Below, piece after piece: positions 55,129-64,000 of a DNA stretch of 64,000 nt. Origin of the DNA: JAICJC01 sp963709425 (lineage in GTDB: Bacteria; Actinomycetota; Thermoleophilia; Gaiellales; JAICJC01). The position numbers were made by a program, and so were the translations under genes. The notes beneath the pieces are model-generated. The model worked only from the letters and a program-made list of their open reading frames with translations. It was not told the origin of the DNA and did no database searches. Within the stretch, counting starts at the first letter, position 1. Every line of letters begins with the position of its first letter. The stretch lies in contig CAVPWG010000005.1 of the NCBI GenBank assembly GCA_963709425.1, positions 372,001 to 436,000 of the forward strand, in the 5' to 3' direction.

Positions 55129-55583
55129 ACCTCACGCCCCTGAGGAGGGGCTCAGACTCACCCGCGTGTTCGACGCTCCCCGGGATGAGGTGTGGCGGGA
55201 GTGGACCGAGCCGGAGCGGTTCGCCGACTGGTACGGCGGCCGCGACTCCGAGGTGCCGCTCGCGAGCGTCTCGATGGACGTGAGGCCGGGCGGGACATGG
55301 CGGGCCACGATGTTCGCCGGCGCCGAGCGGCGCGAGATCCGCTGGGCGGGCGAGTACCGCGAGGTGGTCGAGCCCGAGCGCCTCGTGTTCACCGTCACCG
55401 ACGAGCCCGGAGGTGACACGGTACGAGCTCGTGTCCGTCGAGCTCACCGACCTCGGCCAGGGCCGGACGCGGATGGACTTCGCGCAGACCGGTGGGCACC
55501 TCACCCCGGAGCAGTACGAGCAGGCCGGGCAGGGGTGGTCGTCGTTCTTCGACGATGTGGCGGCGCGCCTCGGCGGCCGCTAG
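55121..55583 (+). CDS. SRPBCC (AHSA1-like) domain protein (one +1 frameshift)
   Basis: A START/SRPBCC protein of about 153 residues. It begins MAEPHAPEEGLRLTRVFDAP, then WREWTEPERFADWYGGRDSE and VSMDVRPGGTWRATMF, the AHSA1 pattern. Removing one G near 55421 restores DTYELVSVELTDLGQGRTRM and ends SSFFDDVAARLGGR. The fold binds small hydrophobic ligands. Pairing with an ArsR gene upstream is a widespread arrangement, and the two probably form one unit. Confidence 0.85.
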
Positions 55584-55744
55584 GAAGGCCGCCGGCACGG
55601 GTCGGAGGCCGGGGCGAATGCGCGAGATGCCACATACTCGGCTATCCTCGCACCGACGCCTCCTTCCATCCGTTGCCGTCGAGCCCCGCGGTGCGCCTGA
55701 GAGGTCTCGTCCGGCCGGATCCCTAAACAGATGGGAGCTGGGGC

Positions 55745-57517
55745 ATGGACAGCATCGCGGCTGGGCCGAGCACAGGCGTTGCCCGAGCGCCGAGCGCAGC
55801 GGTTCTCTGTGCAGTCGTGGTCGCCGGACTGGCCGGCGCCGCATGCACGATCCTCCTGGTGCTGACAAGCGATCACATCCCGGAGCCCGGTGTGCACGCC
55901 GGGCTGGCCGTCTGGGGGATCCTCGGCTTCATCCTCGCGGGCGTCGTCGCGTGGTGGCGGCGACCCGAGAGCCGGTTCGGGATCCTGATGGTGCTGGCCG
56001 GGACGGCCTGGTTCCTGTCGACGCTCGCCTCGGCAAACCTGGCGATTCCGTACACGATCGGCATCACGTTCGACCTCGTTCCCGCCGTGGTGTTCCTGCA
56101 TGTCGTCCTCGCGTTCCCGAACGGGCGTCTGGAGCGGCCCTTCGAACGCGTCCTTGTCGGCGTCGGGTATGCGACGGCGTTCGGGATCCATGTGCTCGGC
56201 ATGACACTCGGCGGCTTCGGCCCCGACAACCTGTTCGAGGTCGCCTCGCGGGACAGCGCAAGCCATCGGGTCGAGAACGCCCAGCTCGTCGTCATCAGCG
56301 CACTGTGCCTGACGGGCGTCGTCCTCCTCGCATTCAGACGCCGAGACGCCGGGCGGCCGCTGCGGCGCTCACTCGCGCTCCTGGTGGACTCGTTCGCGCT
56401 CGCACTCGTGATGTTCGCGTTCCTCTACCTCTCCGCCGTGTTCGGATTGGTCAGTGGGGAAACCCCGTTCGAGACGATCCGGCGGGTGACGTTCTTCGTC
56501 GTCGGACTCGCGCCGCTCGTCTTCCTCGTCGGCCTCCTCCACGCCCGCCTGGCCCGGTCGGCGGTCGGCGACCTCATCGTCGAGCTGCAGGCCGACCCGA
56601 CGCCGGCTGACCTCCGCGACGCCCTGTCCCGTGCCCTGCGCGACCCGTCGCTGACGCTCGTCTACTGGCTGCCCGAGTTCGGGACGTACGCCGGCCTCGA
56701 CGGCCGGCCCGCAGACCTCGCCACCGAGGACAGCGGGCGCGCGATGACGCTGATCGACCGCGACGGCGTGCCGGTGGCAGCGCTCCTGCACGATCCGTCG
56801 CTCGATGACGAGCCAGAGCTTCTGGCCGCGGCGACGGCGGGAGCCGGGATCGCGCTCGAGAACGCCCGCCTGAACGTCGAGCTGCGGGCCCGGCTCGAAG
56901 AGCTGCGCGGCTCGCGCGCGCGGATGGTGGACGTCGCCAACAAGGAGCGCCAGCGACTCGAGCGCAACCTCCACGACGGCGCGCAGCAGCGGCTCGTCGC
57001 GCTCTCGCTCGAGCTGAGCCTGCTCGGCGGCGAGCTGGCGGGCGAGGCGGAGGCCCAGGAGCGGCTGACGCGGGCACGCCGTGAGATCGCAGCCTCCCTG
57101 GCGGAGCTGCGCGAGATCGCCCGGGGGATCCACCCTGCGGTCGTCAGCGGGCACGGGCTGGGGGTCGCGCTCGAGCAGCTCGCCGCGCTCGCGCCGGTGC
57201 CGGTCCGGCTGGTCGTGGAGACGGACGGGCGGCTGCCGGAGGCGGTCGAGGTCGCCGCCTACTACATGGTCTGCGAGAGCCTCGCGAACGTCGGCAAGTA
57301 TGCGCAGGCGTCGTCGGCAGACGTCGACGTCAACCGCCAGAACGGCTGCGTGCTCATCGAGGTGACCGATGACGGAATCGGCGGAGCCGACACCGAACGC
57401 GGCAGCGGCCTGCGCGGCATCGCCGACCGGGTCGAGGCCCTCGACGGCCGGCTCCGCATCTGGAGCCCGGTCGGGGGCGGCACCCGCGTCCGCGCGGAGA
57501 TCCCATGCGCGCCGTGA
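55745..57517 (+). CDS. NarL-type membrane histidine kinase
   Basis: A 590-residue sensor kinase. Seven or eight membrane helices occupy residues 15-260 (AVLCAVVVAGLAGAACTILL, HAGLAVWGILGFILAGVVAW, a VLAFPNGRLERPF turn). A short soluble region carries VYWLPEFGTYAGLDG. The HisKA_3 box is RQRLERNLHDGAQQRLVALS and the HATPase ends GLRGIADRVEALDGRLRIW. The FPNGR turn resembles that of the kinase-less sensors at 6.3 and 18-20 kb. It overlaps its response regulator by 13 bases. The ATG at 55745 follows GGGAGCTGGGGC. Confidence 0.92.
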   Translation: MDSIAAGPSTGVARAPSAAVLCAVVVAGLAGAACTILLVLTSDHIPEPGVHAGLAVWGILGFILAGVVAWWRRPESRFGILMVLAGTAWFLSTLASANLAIPYTIGITFDLVPAVVFLHVVLAFPNGRLERPFERVLVGVGYATAFGIHVLGMTLGGFGPDNLFEVASRDSASHRVENAQLVVISALCLTGVVLLAFRRRDAGRPLRRSLALLVDSFALALVMFAFLYLSAVFGLVSGETPFETIRRVTFFVVGLAPLVFLVGLLHARLARSAVGDLIVELQADPTPADLRDALSRALRDPSLTLVYWLPEFGTYAGLDGRPADLATEDSGRAMTLIDRDGVPVAALLHDPSLDDEPELLAAATAGAGIALENARLNVELRARLEELRGSRARMVDVANKERQRLERNLHDGAQQRLVALSLELSLLGGELAGEAEAQERLTRARREIAASLAELREIARGIHPAVVSGHGLGVALEQLAALAPVPVRLVVETDGRLPEAVEVAAYYMVCESLANVGKYAQASSADVDVNRQNGCVLIEVTDDGIGGADTERGSGLRGIADRVEALDGRLRIWSPVGGGTRVRAEIPCAP

Positions 57518-58149
57518 TCGCCGAGGACAGCGTCCTGCTCCGCGAAGGCGTTGCGGGCGTGCTGCGCGCGGCCGACTTCGACGTCGTGGGGTGCTGCGAG
57601 ACGGCGGACGACCTGATGCTGAAGGTGCGAAGCTACTCGCCCGACGTGGCGATCGTCGACATCCGGCTCCCGCCGACCCACCAGGACGAGGGCCTCCGGG
57701 CCGCACTCGACATTCGCACGAGTCACCCGGACGTGGGCGTATTGGTGCTGTCGCAGTACGTCGAGGTCGGCCTGGCGCTCAAGCTCTTCGCGGAGACGGC
57801 CGACGGCGCCGGGTACCTGCTCAAGGACCGCATCGGCGATGTCCCCGACTTCGTCGCCGCGGTGCGACGGATCGCCGAGGGCGGCTCCGCGATCGACCCG
57901 ATCATCGTCTCGACACTCGTCTCCCGGCGCCGCGACGACGACCCGCTCTCGGCGCTCACCCCACGCGAGCGCGAGGTGCTCGTCCTGATGGCGGAAGGCC
58001 GCTCGAACCAGGGCATCGCAGACAAGCTCGTGATCACGTTGCGCGCAGTCGAGAAGTACGTCTCGACCATCTTCGGCAAGCTGGGCCTTCCCTCCGCCGG
58101 CAGCGACTCACGCCGTGTGCTCGCCGTGCTGCTCTACCTGCGCTCCTGA
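57505..58149 (+). CDS. NarL/LuxR-family response regulator
   Basis: A 214-residue regulator paired with the preceding kinase. The receiver has VIAEDSVLLREGVAGVLRAA, phosphoacceptor Asp in VAIVDIRLPPTHQDEGL and the switch Lys in GAGYLLKDRIGDVPDFVAAV. The LuxR helix-turn-helix is LTPREREVLVLMAEGRSNQG then IADKLVITLRAVEKYVSTIF. The ABC/FtsX genes begin 122 bases downstream in the same direction, so the pair may control that exporter. Confidence 0.94.
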   Translation: MRAVIAEDSVLLREGVAGVLRAADFDVVGCCETADDLMLKVRSYSPDVAIVDIRLPPTHQDEGLRAALDIRTSHPDVGVLVLSQYVEVGLALKLFAETADGAGYLLKDRIGDVPDFVAAVRRIAEGGSAIDPIIVSTLVSRRRDDDPLSALTPREREVLVLMAEGRSNQGIADKLVITLRAVEKYVSTIFGKLGLPSAGSDSRRVLAVLLYLRS

Positions 58150-58271
58150 CTCGAGGGGCCGCCGACACCAGACACCAGAAACCCGCCCCCAGACACACGG
58201 GTTTCCCTCCTTCCCGGCGCCTCACGCACCTGCGACCCTCGTTCCTCCACTCCCCTCTGGAAGGAACGGCG

Positions 58272-59121
58272 ATGAAGTCACGCGTGATTCAGGACGACTC
58301 GGACAAGCGGCCGACCGACGGCCAGGTCGCGACCGGCCACCGACAGCGACGCCTCGATCGTCGAAGCACCGCAGGTCACCGAACGGCGCCGCCACGCCGG
58401 TGGTGTCGGCCAACGATCTCACGCGCCAGTACGGCGTGGACGAGACAGCGGTCCACGCCCTGCGGGGCGTCTCGGTCGATGTTGCGAGCGGCGCGCTCAC
58501 CGCGGTGATGGGCCCGTCGGGCTCCGGCAAGTCGACGCTCATGCACATCCTCGCCGGGCTCGACCGCCCGACAGCAGGCGATGTCCGGATCGCCGACATC
58601 AAGATCGGCACGTTGAGCGACACCCAGCTGACGAAGCTGCGGCGTGAGCACATCGGCTTCATCTTCCAGTTCTTCAACCTGCTGCCGATGCTGACGGCGA
58701 AGGAGAACATCGTCCTGCCGCTGTCGATCGCCGGCCAGAAGCCCGACGCCGCGTGGGTCGACGAGCTCACGACCGCCGTCGGCCTGAGCGAGCGCCTGTC
58801 GCACCGGCCGTCGCAGCTCTCGGGCGGACAGCAGCAGCGGGTCGCGATCGCGCGCGCCCTGGTCTCCAAGCCGACGGTCATGTTCGCCGACGAGCCGACC
58901 GGGCAACCTCGACTCCAAGACGAGCGGCGAGATCCTGGAGCTCCTGCGGAGCCTCGGTCTCGAGCTACGGCCAGACGACCGTGATGGTCACCCACGACGC
59001 GCACGCGGCGGCCATCGCCGACCGCATCCTCTTCCTCGCCGACGGCCTGATCGTCAAGGACCTCGGCCCGTCGTCGGCCCGCGAGATCCTCGAAGCGCTC
59101 GAGGAGGTGACCGCGGCATGA
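58272..59121 (+). CDS. MacB/LolD-type ABC ATPase (about four +1 frameshifts)
   Basis: An ATPase of about 282 residues for an FtsX-type exporter. It starts MKSRVIQDDSDKRPTDGQVA with GGAAGG upstream. Frames then shift near 58336, 58384, 58902 and 58957. Removing one base at each gives a continuous protein: TPVVSANDLTRQYGVDETAV, Walker A MGPSGSGKSTLMHILAG, signature QLSGGQQQRVAIARAL, Walker B VMFADEPTGNLDSKTSGEIL, and SSYGQTTVMVTHDAHAAAIA. No stop or lost motif remains after repair. Its TGA overlaps the permease ATG at 59118. Confidence 0.85.
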
Positions 59122-61690
59122 TCGGCGTCGCCATCAAGGGCCTGCTCGGGCGCAAGCTCCGCGCCACGCTCACGGCGTTCGCAATCGTGCTCGGCGTCGC
59201 GATGATCAGCGGCGCCTTCGTGCTCACCGACACGCTCGGCAAGAGCTTCGACAGCATCTTCAACGAGTCGTACAAGTCCACGGACGCCGTCATCAGCTCG
59301 AAGGCGGCGGTCGGGATCGAGCACCGGGAACGACAACGCTCCGGCGTTCTCCGGCCGACGTCCTCACCGAGGTCGAGGCGCCTCCCCGGCGTACGCGTCG
59401 CGCAGGGCTCGATCGAGGATCATTCGCGGCTCGTCAACGCCGACGGCAATGCGATCGGTAGCGCGGACGAGGGCATCGCCTTCGGCATCGCCGCATCGAC
59501 AGCGGACGAGAGCCTCAACCCGCTCAAGCTCGTGACCGGGCAGTGGCCCCGGGGCGACGGGCAGATCGCCGTCGACAAGTCGACGGCCGACAAGCAGCAC
59601 TTCACGGTGGGCCAGACGGTCGGCGCGTTCGGCGAGGGCCCGATCGAGGACTACCGGATCAGCGGGATCGTCCGCTTCGGGTCGGTGGGCTCGATCGGCA
59701 AGACCACGATCACGGTCTTCGACCTCCCGACCGCGCAGAGCCTCTTCAACAAGCTCGACAAGTTCGACACGATCCGCGTCGGCGCCAAGTCGGGCGTGTC
59801 CGACTCGGAGCTCATCCGCCAGATCACGCCGCTCCTGTCGAAGACGACGCAGGTGAAGTCGGCCTCCGATCAGGCCGCGGCGGACAGCAGTGAGACCCAG
59901 GACTCGCTGAACATCATCAAGTACGCCCTGCTCGGCTTCGCCGGCATCGCGCTCTTCGTCGGCAGCTTCGTCATCGCCAACACGCTCGCGATCACGGTCG
60001 CGCAGCGGATGCGGGAGCTCGCCACGCTGCGGACGCTGGGAGCCTCGCGGCGGCAGGTGCTCGGCTCGGTCGTCCTCGAGTCCGTGATCGTCGGCCTGCT
60101 GGGCTCGATCATCGGGCTCTTCCTGGGCGTCGGGATCGCGGTCGGATTGACGGCGCTCCTCAAGGCGACCGGCGTCGACCTCCCCGACCACAGCCTCGTG
60201 CTCTCGCTGAGAACGGTCGTCGTCAGCATCGGCGTGGGCACGCTGATCTCGCTCCTGGCGAGCCTGCGGCCGGCCGTGCGCGCCACGCGCGTCGAGCCGA
60301 TCGCCGCGGTCCGCGAGGGCGCGGTCATGCCGGTGTCGCGGTTCGCCCGCTACGCGGTGCCCACGTGCGGCCGTCGTCGGCGCGGCTGCGATCGCGCTCT
60401 TCTCCTACGGCGTCTTCGCGAGCGGCGTCGACATCAAGACGCGGATGATCCGCTCATCACGGGCGTGGTCCTGATGTTCGTCGGCGTGGCCATGATCGCC
60501 ACCCGGATCGTCCGGCCGCTGGCCTACGTGCTGGGAGCGCCCGGAGCCCGGTTCGGCGGCTCGGCCGGCAGCCTGGCGCGCGAGAACGCGGTCCGGAGCC
60601 CCGGCGCGTACGGCGTCCACGGCCGCCGCCGTCATGATCGGCCTCGCGCTGATCACGTTCGTGGCGGTGATCGGCCAGGGCTTCAAGAGCTCGTTCACCG
60701 ACGCGGTCAACACGCTCTTCATCGCCGACTACTCGGTCTCGGGCGGCGCCAACGGCGATCCGCTCACGAGCAAGGCCGCCGACGCCGTGGCGACCGCACC
60801 CGGCGTCACGGCCGTGTCCCAGATGCGCTCCGGCGAGGCCAAGGTCGGCGGCAAGACCGTCTTCGTCACCGGCGTCGACGAGAGCCTGACGAAGGTCGTC
60901 GACATCACGTGGACGGACGGGCTCGAACACGGTCCCCGAGCAGCTCGGCACGATCGGGTGCGTTCGTGCTCGACCAGTACGCGGACGACCACTCGCTGAC
61001 GATGGGCTCGCCGCTCGCGATCGCAGACGCCGACCGGCAAGACGATCCGCGTTCACGTCACCGGGCATCGTCGATCCGCCCAAGGGCGGCTCGCCGTTCG
61101 GCGAGATCTCGGTGTCCAGGGCGACCTTCGACGAGTCGTTCGCGAACCACGACAACGAGTTCACGTTCGTGAACATCCGCGGCGGGCCGACCGAGGCGAA
61201 CACGGCGGCGCTCAAGACGAGCCTCGCGGCGTTCCCGGCAGCCGTCGTGGAGACGCGCGATGAGTTCAGGAACAGCCGGACGAGCGATATCACCCAGACG
61301 CTGCAGATCCTGTACGCGCTGCTCGGCCTCTCGGTGATCGTGAGCCTGTTCGGCGTGATCAACACGCTCGTCCTGTCGGTGTTCGAGCGGACGCGCGAGC
61401 TCGGGATGCTGCGGGCGATCGGCATGACGCGCCGCCAGGTCCGCCGCATGATCCGGCACGAGAGCATCGTGACGGCGCTGATCGGCGCGACGCTCGGGAT
61501 CGGCGTCGGGATGTTCCTGGCGGTGCTCACGACGACGGCGCTCTCGAAGTACGGCGTCGTCTTCGCAGTGCCGTACGGCACGCTGATCGTGTTCGTCGGC
61601 ATCGCGATCCTCGCCGGAATGCTGGCGGCGATCCTGCCGGCACGGCGGGCCTCGAGGCTGAACATCCTCAACGCGCTTCAGTACGAGTGA
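59118..61690 (+). CDS. FtsX/MacB-type permease (about ten indels)
   Basis: A large permease of about 850 residues with two FtsX domains. It begins IGVAIKGLLGRKLRATLTAF and GVAMISGAFVLTDTLGKSFD. FtsX domain 1 has VAQRMRELATLRTLGASRRQ and domain 2 FERTRELGMLRAIGMTRRQV, ending LPARRASRLNILNALQYE. Apparent +1 shifts occur near 59325, 59352, 59381, 60368, 60600, 60920, 60957, 61033 and 61063, and one apparent base loss near 60450. Between them the protein is normal. It would export a lipid, peptide or antibiotic with the preceding ATPase. If the indels are real it is a dead gene. Confidence 0.82.
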
Positions 61691-62451
61691 GCACGACCAC
61701 AGGTGGGCCCGTTCGCGGGCCCACCGCTCACTCCGGCCGGAGCGGCGGGCGCACCGTCGCGATCGTCCTCGGCGCGTTCGCCCTTCTGGTCGCGGCCGTG
61801 GGGCTCGTCGGCGGCGCTGCGCTCGTCGCCGTGCATGCGACCCAACGGGACTCCGACGGCTACTACGGGTCGGGGACGACGACGCTTGCCACGCCGACGT
61901 ACGGGTTCGTCTCCAGGGGGCTCGACATCGGCTCCGACGGGCCCAGCTGGCTCTTTCACCGAGCTCGCCTCGGGACGATCCGCGTGACGGCGACGGGGAC
62001 GGACGCGACCCCGGTCTTCGTCGGAATCGCCCGCAAGGCGGACATCGACCGGTACCTCGGACGGGTGGCGCACGACGAGGTCACCGACTTCGAGGTCGAC
62101 CCGCTCTCGATCACGTCCGCCCGCCGGGCAGGCACCGAGACGCCCGCTCCTCCCACCGATCAGCCCTTCTGGGCGCGGTCCGGGGTCGGCTCGGGCCGGC
62201 AGACGATGACGTGGCCCGTGAGGCGCGGCGACTGGTCGGTGGTCATCATGAACGCGGACGGCAGCGAGGGAGTGACGTCCGGCGTCAGCGTCGGCGCCAA
62301 GTTCGGCTTCATGCTCTGGCTGGGCATCGGCATGGTCGCCGTGGGCTCGATCTTCGCGATCGCCGGCGGCGCTGCGATTCTCATCGCCCGGCGCGCGCCG
62401 CGGCCCACTCGACCCGAACCCCATCCGGATCCACAAGGAGCAGCCGCATGA
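61687..62451 (+). CDS. Hypothetical membrane protein with external domain (254 aa)
   Basis: A 254-residue protein with two membrane helices (TVAIVLGAFALLVAAVGLVG near the start, FMLWLGIGMVAVGSIFAIAG near the end) and a beta-rich domain between them containing YGFVSRGLDIGSDGPSWLFH, GTIRVTATGTDATPVFVGIA and WPVRRGDWSVVIMNADGSEG. No family is recognised by eye; similar proteins follow ABC/FtsX genes in actinobacteria. The GTG start overlaps the permease TGA as GTGA, so it is part of the same operon. Confidence 0.7.
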   Translation: MSTTTGGPVRGPTAHSGRSGGRTVAIVLGAFALLVAAVGLVGGAALVAVHATQRDSDGYYGSGTTTLATPTYGFVSRGLDIGSDGPSWLFHRARLGTIRVTATGTDATPVFVGIARKADIDRYLGRVAHDEVTDFEVDPLSITSARRAGTETPAPPTDQPFWARSGVGSGRQTMTWPVRRGDWSVVIMNADGSEGVTSGVSVGAKFGFMLWLGIGMVAVGSIFAIAGGAAILIARRAPRPTRPEPHPDPQGAAA

Positions 62452-62720
62452 GGACACACGCCGCGATCAACCGGGCGGCACCGGTCATCGGAATCGCCTG
62501 GGGTGGAGCGGTACGAGCTTTCGGCCTGAAGGCGATGCACACCTACGTGCTCGAGGCGCGCGACGGCGGGACGCTGGTGCGGACGGAGGAGTCGTATGAC
62601 GGCCTCGTGGCCCGGCTCTCCCGCACGCGCCTCCAGAGGACACTCGACGGGACGCTCGAGCGGGGCCTCCGGCACCTGAAGGCCGAGGCGGAGCGCCGAA
62701 ATGCCGCTCCGGTCGAATGA
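62448..62720 (+). CDS. SRPBCC-like protein with apparent internal deletion (90 aa)
   Basis: A 90-residue protein. The end (MHTYVLEARDGGTLVRTEES then YDGLVARLSRTRLQRTLDGT) is a normal SRPBCC/polyketide-cyclase C-terminus. The start (RTHAAINRAAPVIGIAWGGA) looks like the first strand joined directly to the late middle of the domain, with about 60 residues missing. The family is usually 140-160 residues. It overlaps the preceding gene as ATGA (62448-62451). Either a real deletion or a lost stretch of sequence explains it; no stop is involved. Confidence 0.55.
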   Translation: MRTHAAINRAAPVIGIAWGGAVRAFGLKAMHTYVLEARDGGTLVRTEESYDGLVARLSRTRLQRTLDGTLERGLRHLKAEAERRNAAPVE

Positions 62721-62723
62721 CCG

Positions 62724-63047
62724 CTAGGAGGACTCGCGATCCATGGCCTCGGCCGCCTCGGGATCGAGATAGGCAAATGTCACGTCGTAGTCATCGCTCT
62801 CCTCGACCCGGACGTCCGCCATCGACGTCATGCGGCCGAGGAACTCCATCCGCGTCGAGAGGTGCTGGTCGGACTGCTGGCGGCTCTCCCAGAACGTAAT
62901 GCCGAGCGTCGTCCCTTCCCGCGACAGGGTCAGGAGCCCGCGGAACCCATCCATGTCGCGGAGCCAGCCGAGCATCTCCTCGGCGACGATGGTGGCCCGG
63001 TCGATGGGCTGATCCGCTGTGCTGATGCGAGTGAACCGGACGTGCAC
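62724..63047 (-). CDS. ABM-like dimeric barrel protein (107 aa)
   Basis: A 107-residue single-domain protein of the dimeric alpha-beta barrel type. The sequence starts with GTG at 63047 (HVRFTRISTADQPIDRATIV), with AAGGAG 6 bases upstream, followed by GWLRDMDGFRGLLTLSREGT and LGITFWESRQQSDQHLSTRM. The family includes monooxygenases and many proteins without known activity. It is convergent with the SRPBCC gene, whose stop lies 3 bases away. Confidence 0.75.
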   Translation of the reverse strand: MHVRFTRISTADQPIDRATIVAEEMLGWLRDMDGFRGLLTLSREGTTLGITFWESRQQSDQHLSTRMEFLGRMTSMADVRVEESDDYDVTFAYLDPEAAEAMDRESS

Positions 63048-63108
63048 GACGCTCCTTGGTCCGCGGCTGGGCTCCGCCAATAGTGGCACGTCCCACGGCG
63101 CGAGGCCG

Positions 63109-63904
63109 CTAGTCGTTCGCCGCGGCCTGCGGCCAGAAGCGCATCGAGCTCAGGCGGACGGCGAGGACGCCGACGCCGGCCCACGCCGTCAGCACCGCGA
63201 GCTCCATCTCGTCGAGCAGGTGCGCACGCTCGGCCGACAGGATGCGGACGAAGACCCCGACGCAGACCACCAGCGACGACGATCGTTCGCACGCGCGCAT
63301 CGAGCACCGTCCGCCGGACCGGCGCCAGGTTGGCGATCCGCGCCAGGGCGGGGTCGGTGGCGCGACTCACCAGGCGTATGAGCGGCACGAGCACCCGGTC
63401 CATGGCGACGCGCGCCGTCACGAAGCCGGCCGCAAGGGAGATCACGAGGCTCGCCAGGACGTCCGTCGGGTAGTGCATCCCCGCCAGGACGCGCGACGCG
63501 GATACCAACCCGGCGAAGGCGAGGAAGAACCAGCCGGCGCGCCGCGACACGAAGAACACCCCGAACGCGATCGACAGCGCCGCGGTCGCGTGGTCGCTCG
63601 GGAACGACGGGTCGACCGACCGGGGCAGCAGCGGGACGATGCCCGCGTGGGCCTCATAGGGCCGCGCCCGGTCCCAGACGTGCGAGATCACCTGGTTGGC
63701 GAGGAGCCCGAGCGCCGCCGCCGAGAGGCCGGCTGCGCACGCCCGCTTCCACCGGGTGTCGCCCGGCGGGGAGAGGAGCCACAGCCCGACGGCCAGGACT
63801 CCGAAGAGGGCGACGCCCCAGTTCGAGAACTCGACCACGACGCTCGCGACGAGCGGATGCGCATGGACGACGTGATTCACCCACTGCTCGAACGAATACT
63901 CCAC
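63109..63904 (-). CDS. PAP2-family phosphatase (one +1 frameshift)
   Basis: A membrane phosphatase of about 264 residues with five or six helices. The three PAP2 motifs are visible: VWDRARPYEAHAGI (motif 1, with R in place of K), SFPSDHATAALSIAFG (motif 2, PSDH) and ASRVLAGMHYPTDVLASLVI (motif 3, SR-x5-H-x3-D). These enzymes dephosphorylate undecaprenyl or phosphatidate-type lipids. The frame breaks near 63285; after one base is removed the last helices continue SLVVCVGVFVRILSAERAHL to a stop at 63109. The ATG at 63904 has no upstream gene within the window. Confidence 0.87.
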
Positions 63905-64000
63905 CGACGCCTCCCCGTTGGTTCACCGATCCTTCACCAAGAGTACGGGCGAGGCGCCACCCGGGCGACGGTCCAGCCGCACGCGCCGCGACGCGGCCCA

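Noticed and set aside
54782..55583. A true ArsR-SRPBCC fusion protein
   Set aside because: The fusion depends on two extra bases near the ArsR end. After repair, ArsR stops at 55128 and overlaps the next ATG, the usual arrangement.
58272..61690. Programmed +1 frameshifting in the ABC/FtsX genes
   Set aside because: There are far too many sites, with no shared slippery codon, stop codon or downstream structure, and the same kind of change hits serS and glpX.

Overview
The window is GC-rich DNA with dense, mostly overlapping genes and frequent GTG starts. It looks like an actinobacterium-type chromosome. The gene mix is typical of the deep-branching Thermoleophilia (Gaiella/Solirubrobacter-like lineages): glycolate oxidase GlcDEF beside aconitase, DUF4331 with a TPR protein and a NicO transporter, kinase-less multi-TM sensor proteins, a BTAD regulator, a fused siroheme decarboxylase and an Lhr helicase. 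That placement is inference from gene content; there is no rRNA in the window.

Layout. 0-6.2 kb: SDR fragment, YbjN-like protein, winged-helix regulator, Flp pilin, then a metal-transport-like set (NicO permease, TPR protein, DUF4331). 6.3-20.9 kb: a kinase-less membrane sensor, the acnA-glcD-glcE-glcF operon, a phytoene-dehydrogenase-like oxidase, a partner-switching cassette (two STAS proteins and a SpoIIE/HATPase protein) and two more kinase-less sensors. 21-32.3 kb: BTAD regulator, YbaK, GlpX, ADP-ribosylglycohydrolase, Nei-type glycosylase and Lhr helicase. 32.4-37.5 kb: response regulator, histidine kinase, LolA-like protein, ABC ATPase and ABC-2 permease in one overlapping operon. 37.5-44.4 kb: molybdopterin enzyme with cytochrome b and an MBL hydrolase, Ogt with an ECF sigma factor, fused AhbA-AhbB, cytochrome c lipoprotein, HAD hydrolase, serS and tRNA-Ser(UGA). 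44.3-48.7 kb: a small island bounded by a 63-bp direct repeat of the tRNA 3' part, carrying an MFS transporter with a cyclic-nucleotide-binding tail and a MASE1 histidine kinase. 48.75-53.4 kb: an accessory stretch with small hypotheticals, gene remnants, a secreted propeller-like protein and an RTX protein. 53.5-64 kb: GNAT, RibD/DHFR-like, ArsR and SRPBCC genes, a NarL-type two-component pair, an ABC/FtsX export system and a PAP2 phosphatase.

Two features stand out. First, the island at tRNA-Ser, and a palindromic mini-element that occurs once between genes and once translated in frame inside glcE. Second, about two dozen apparent single-base insertions break otherwise normal genes, including the essential serS. 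Nearly all are +1, mostly an extra G on the coding strand in a GG/CGG context, and they are densest in the ABC/FtsX genes at 58.3-61.1 kb. I read most of these as consensus errors, so frameshifted genes are listed with the full extent that repair implies.
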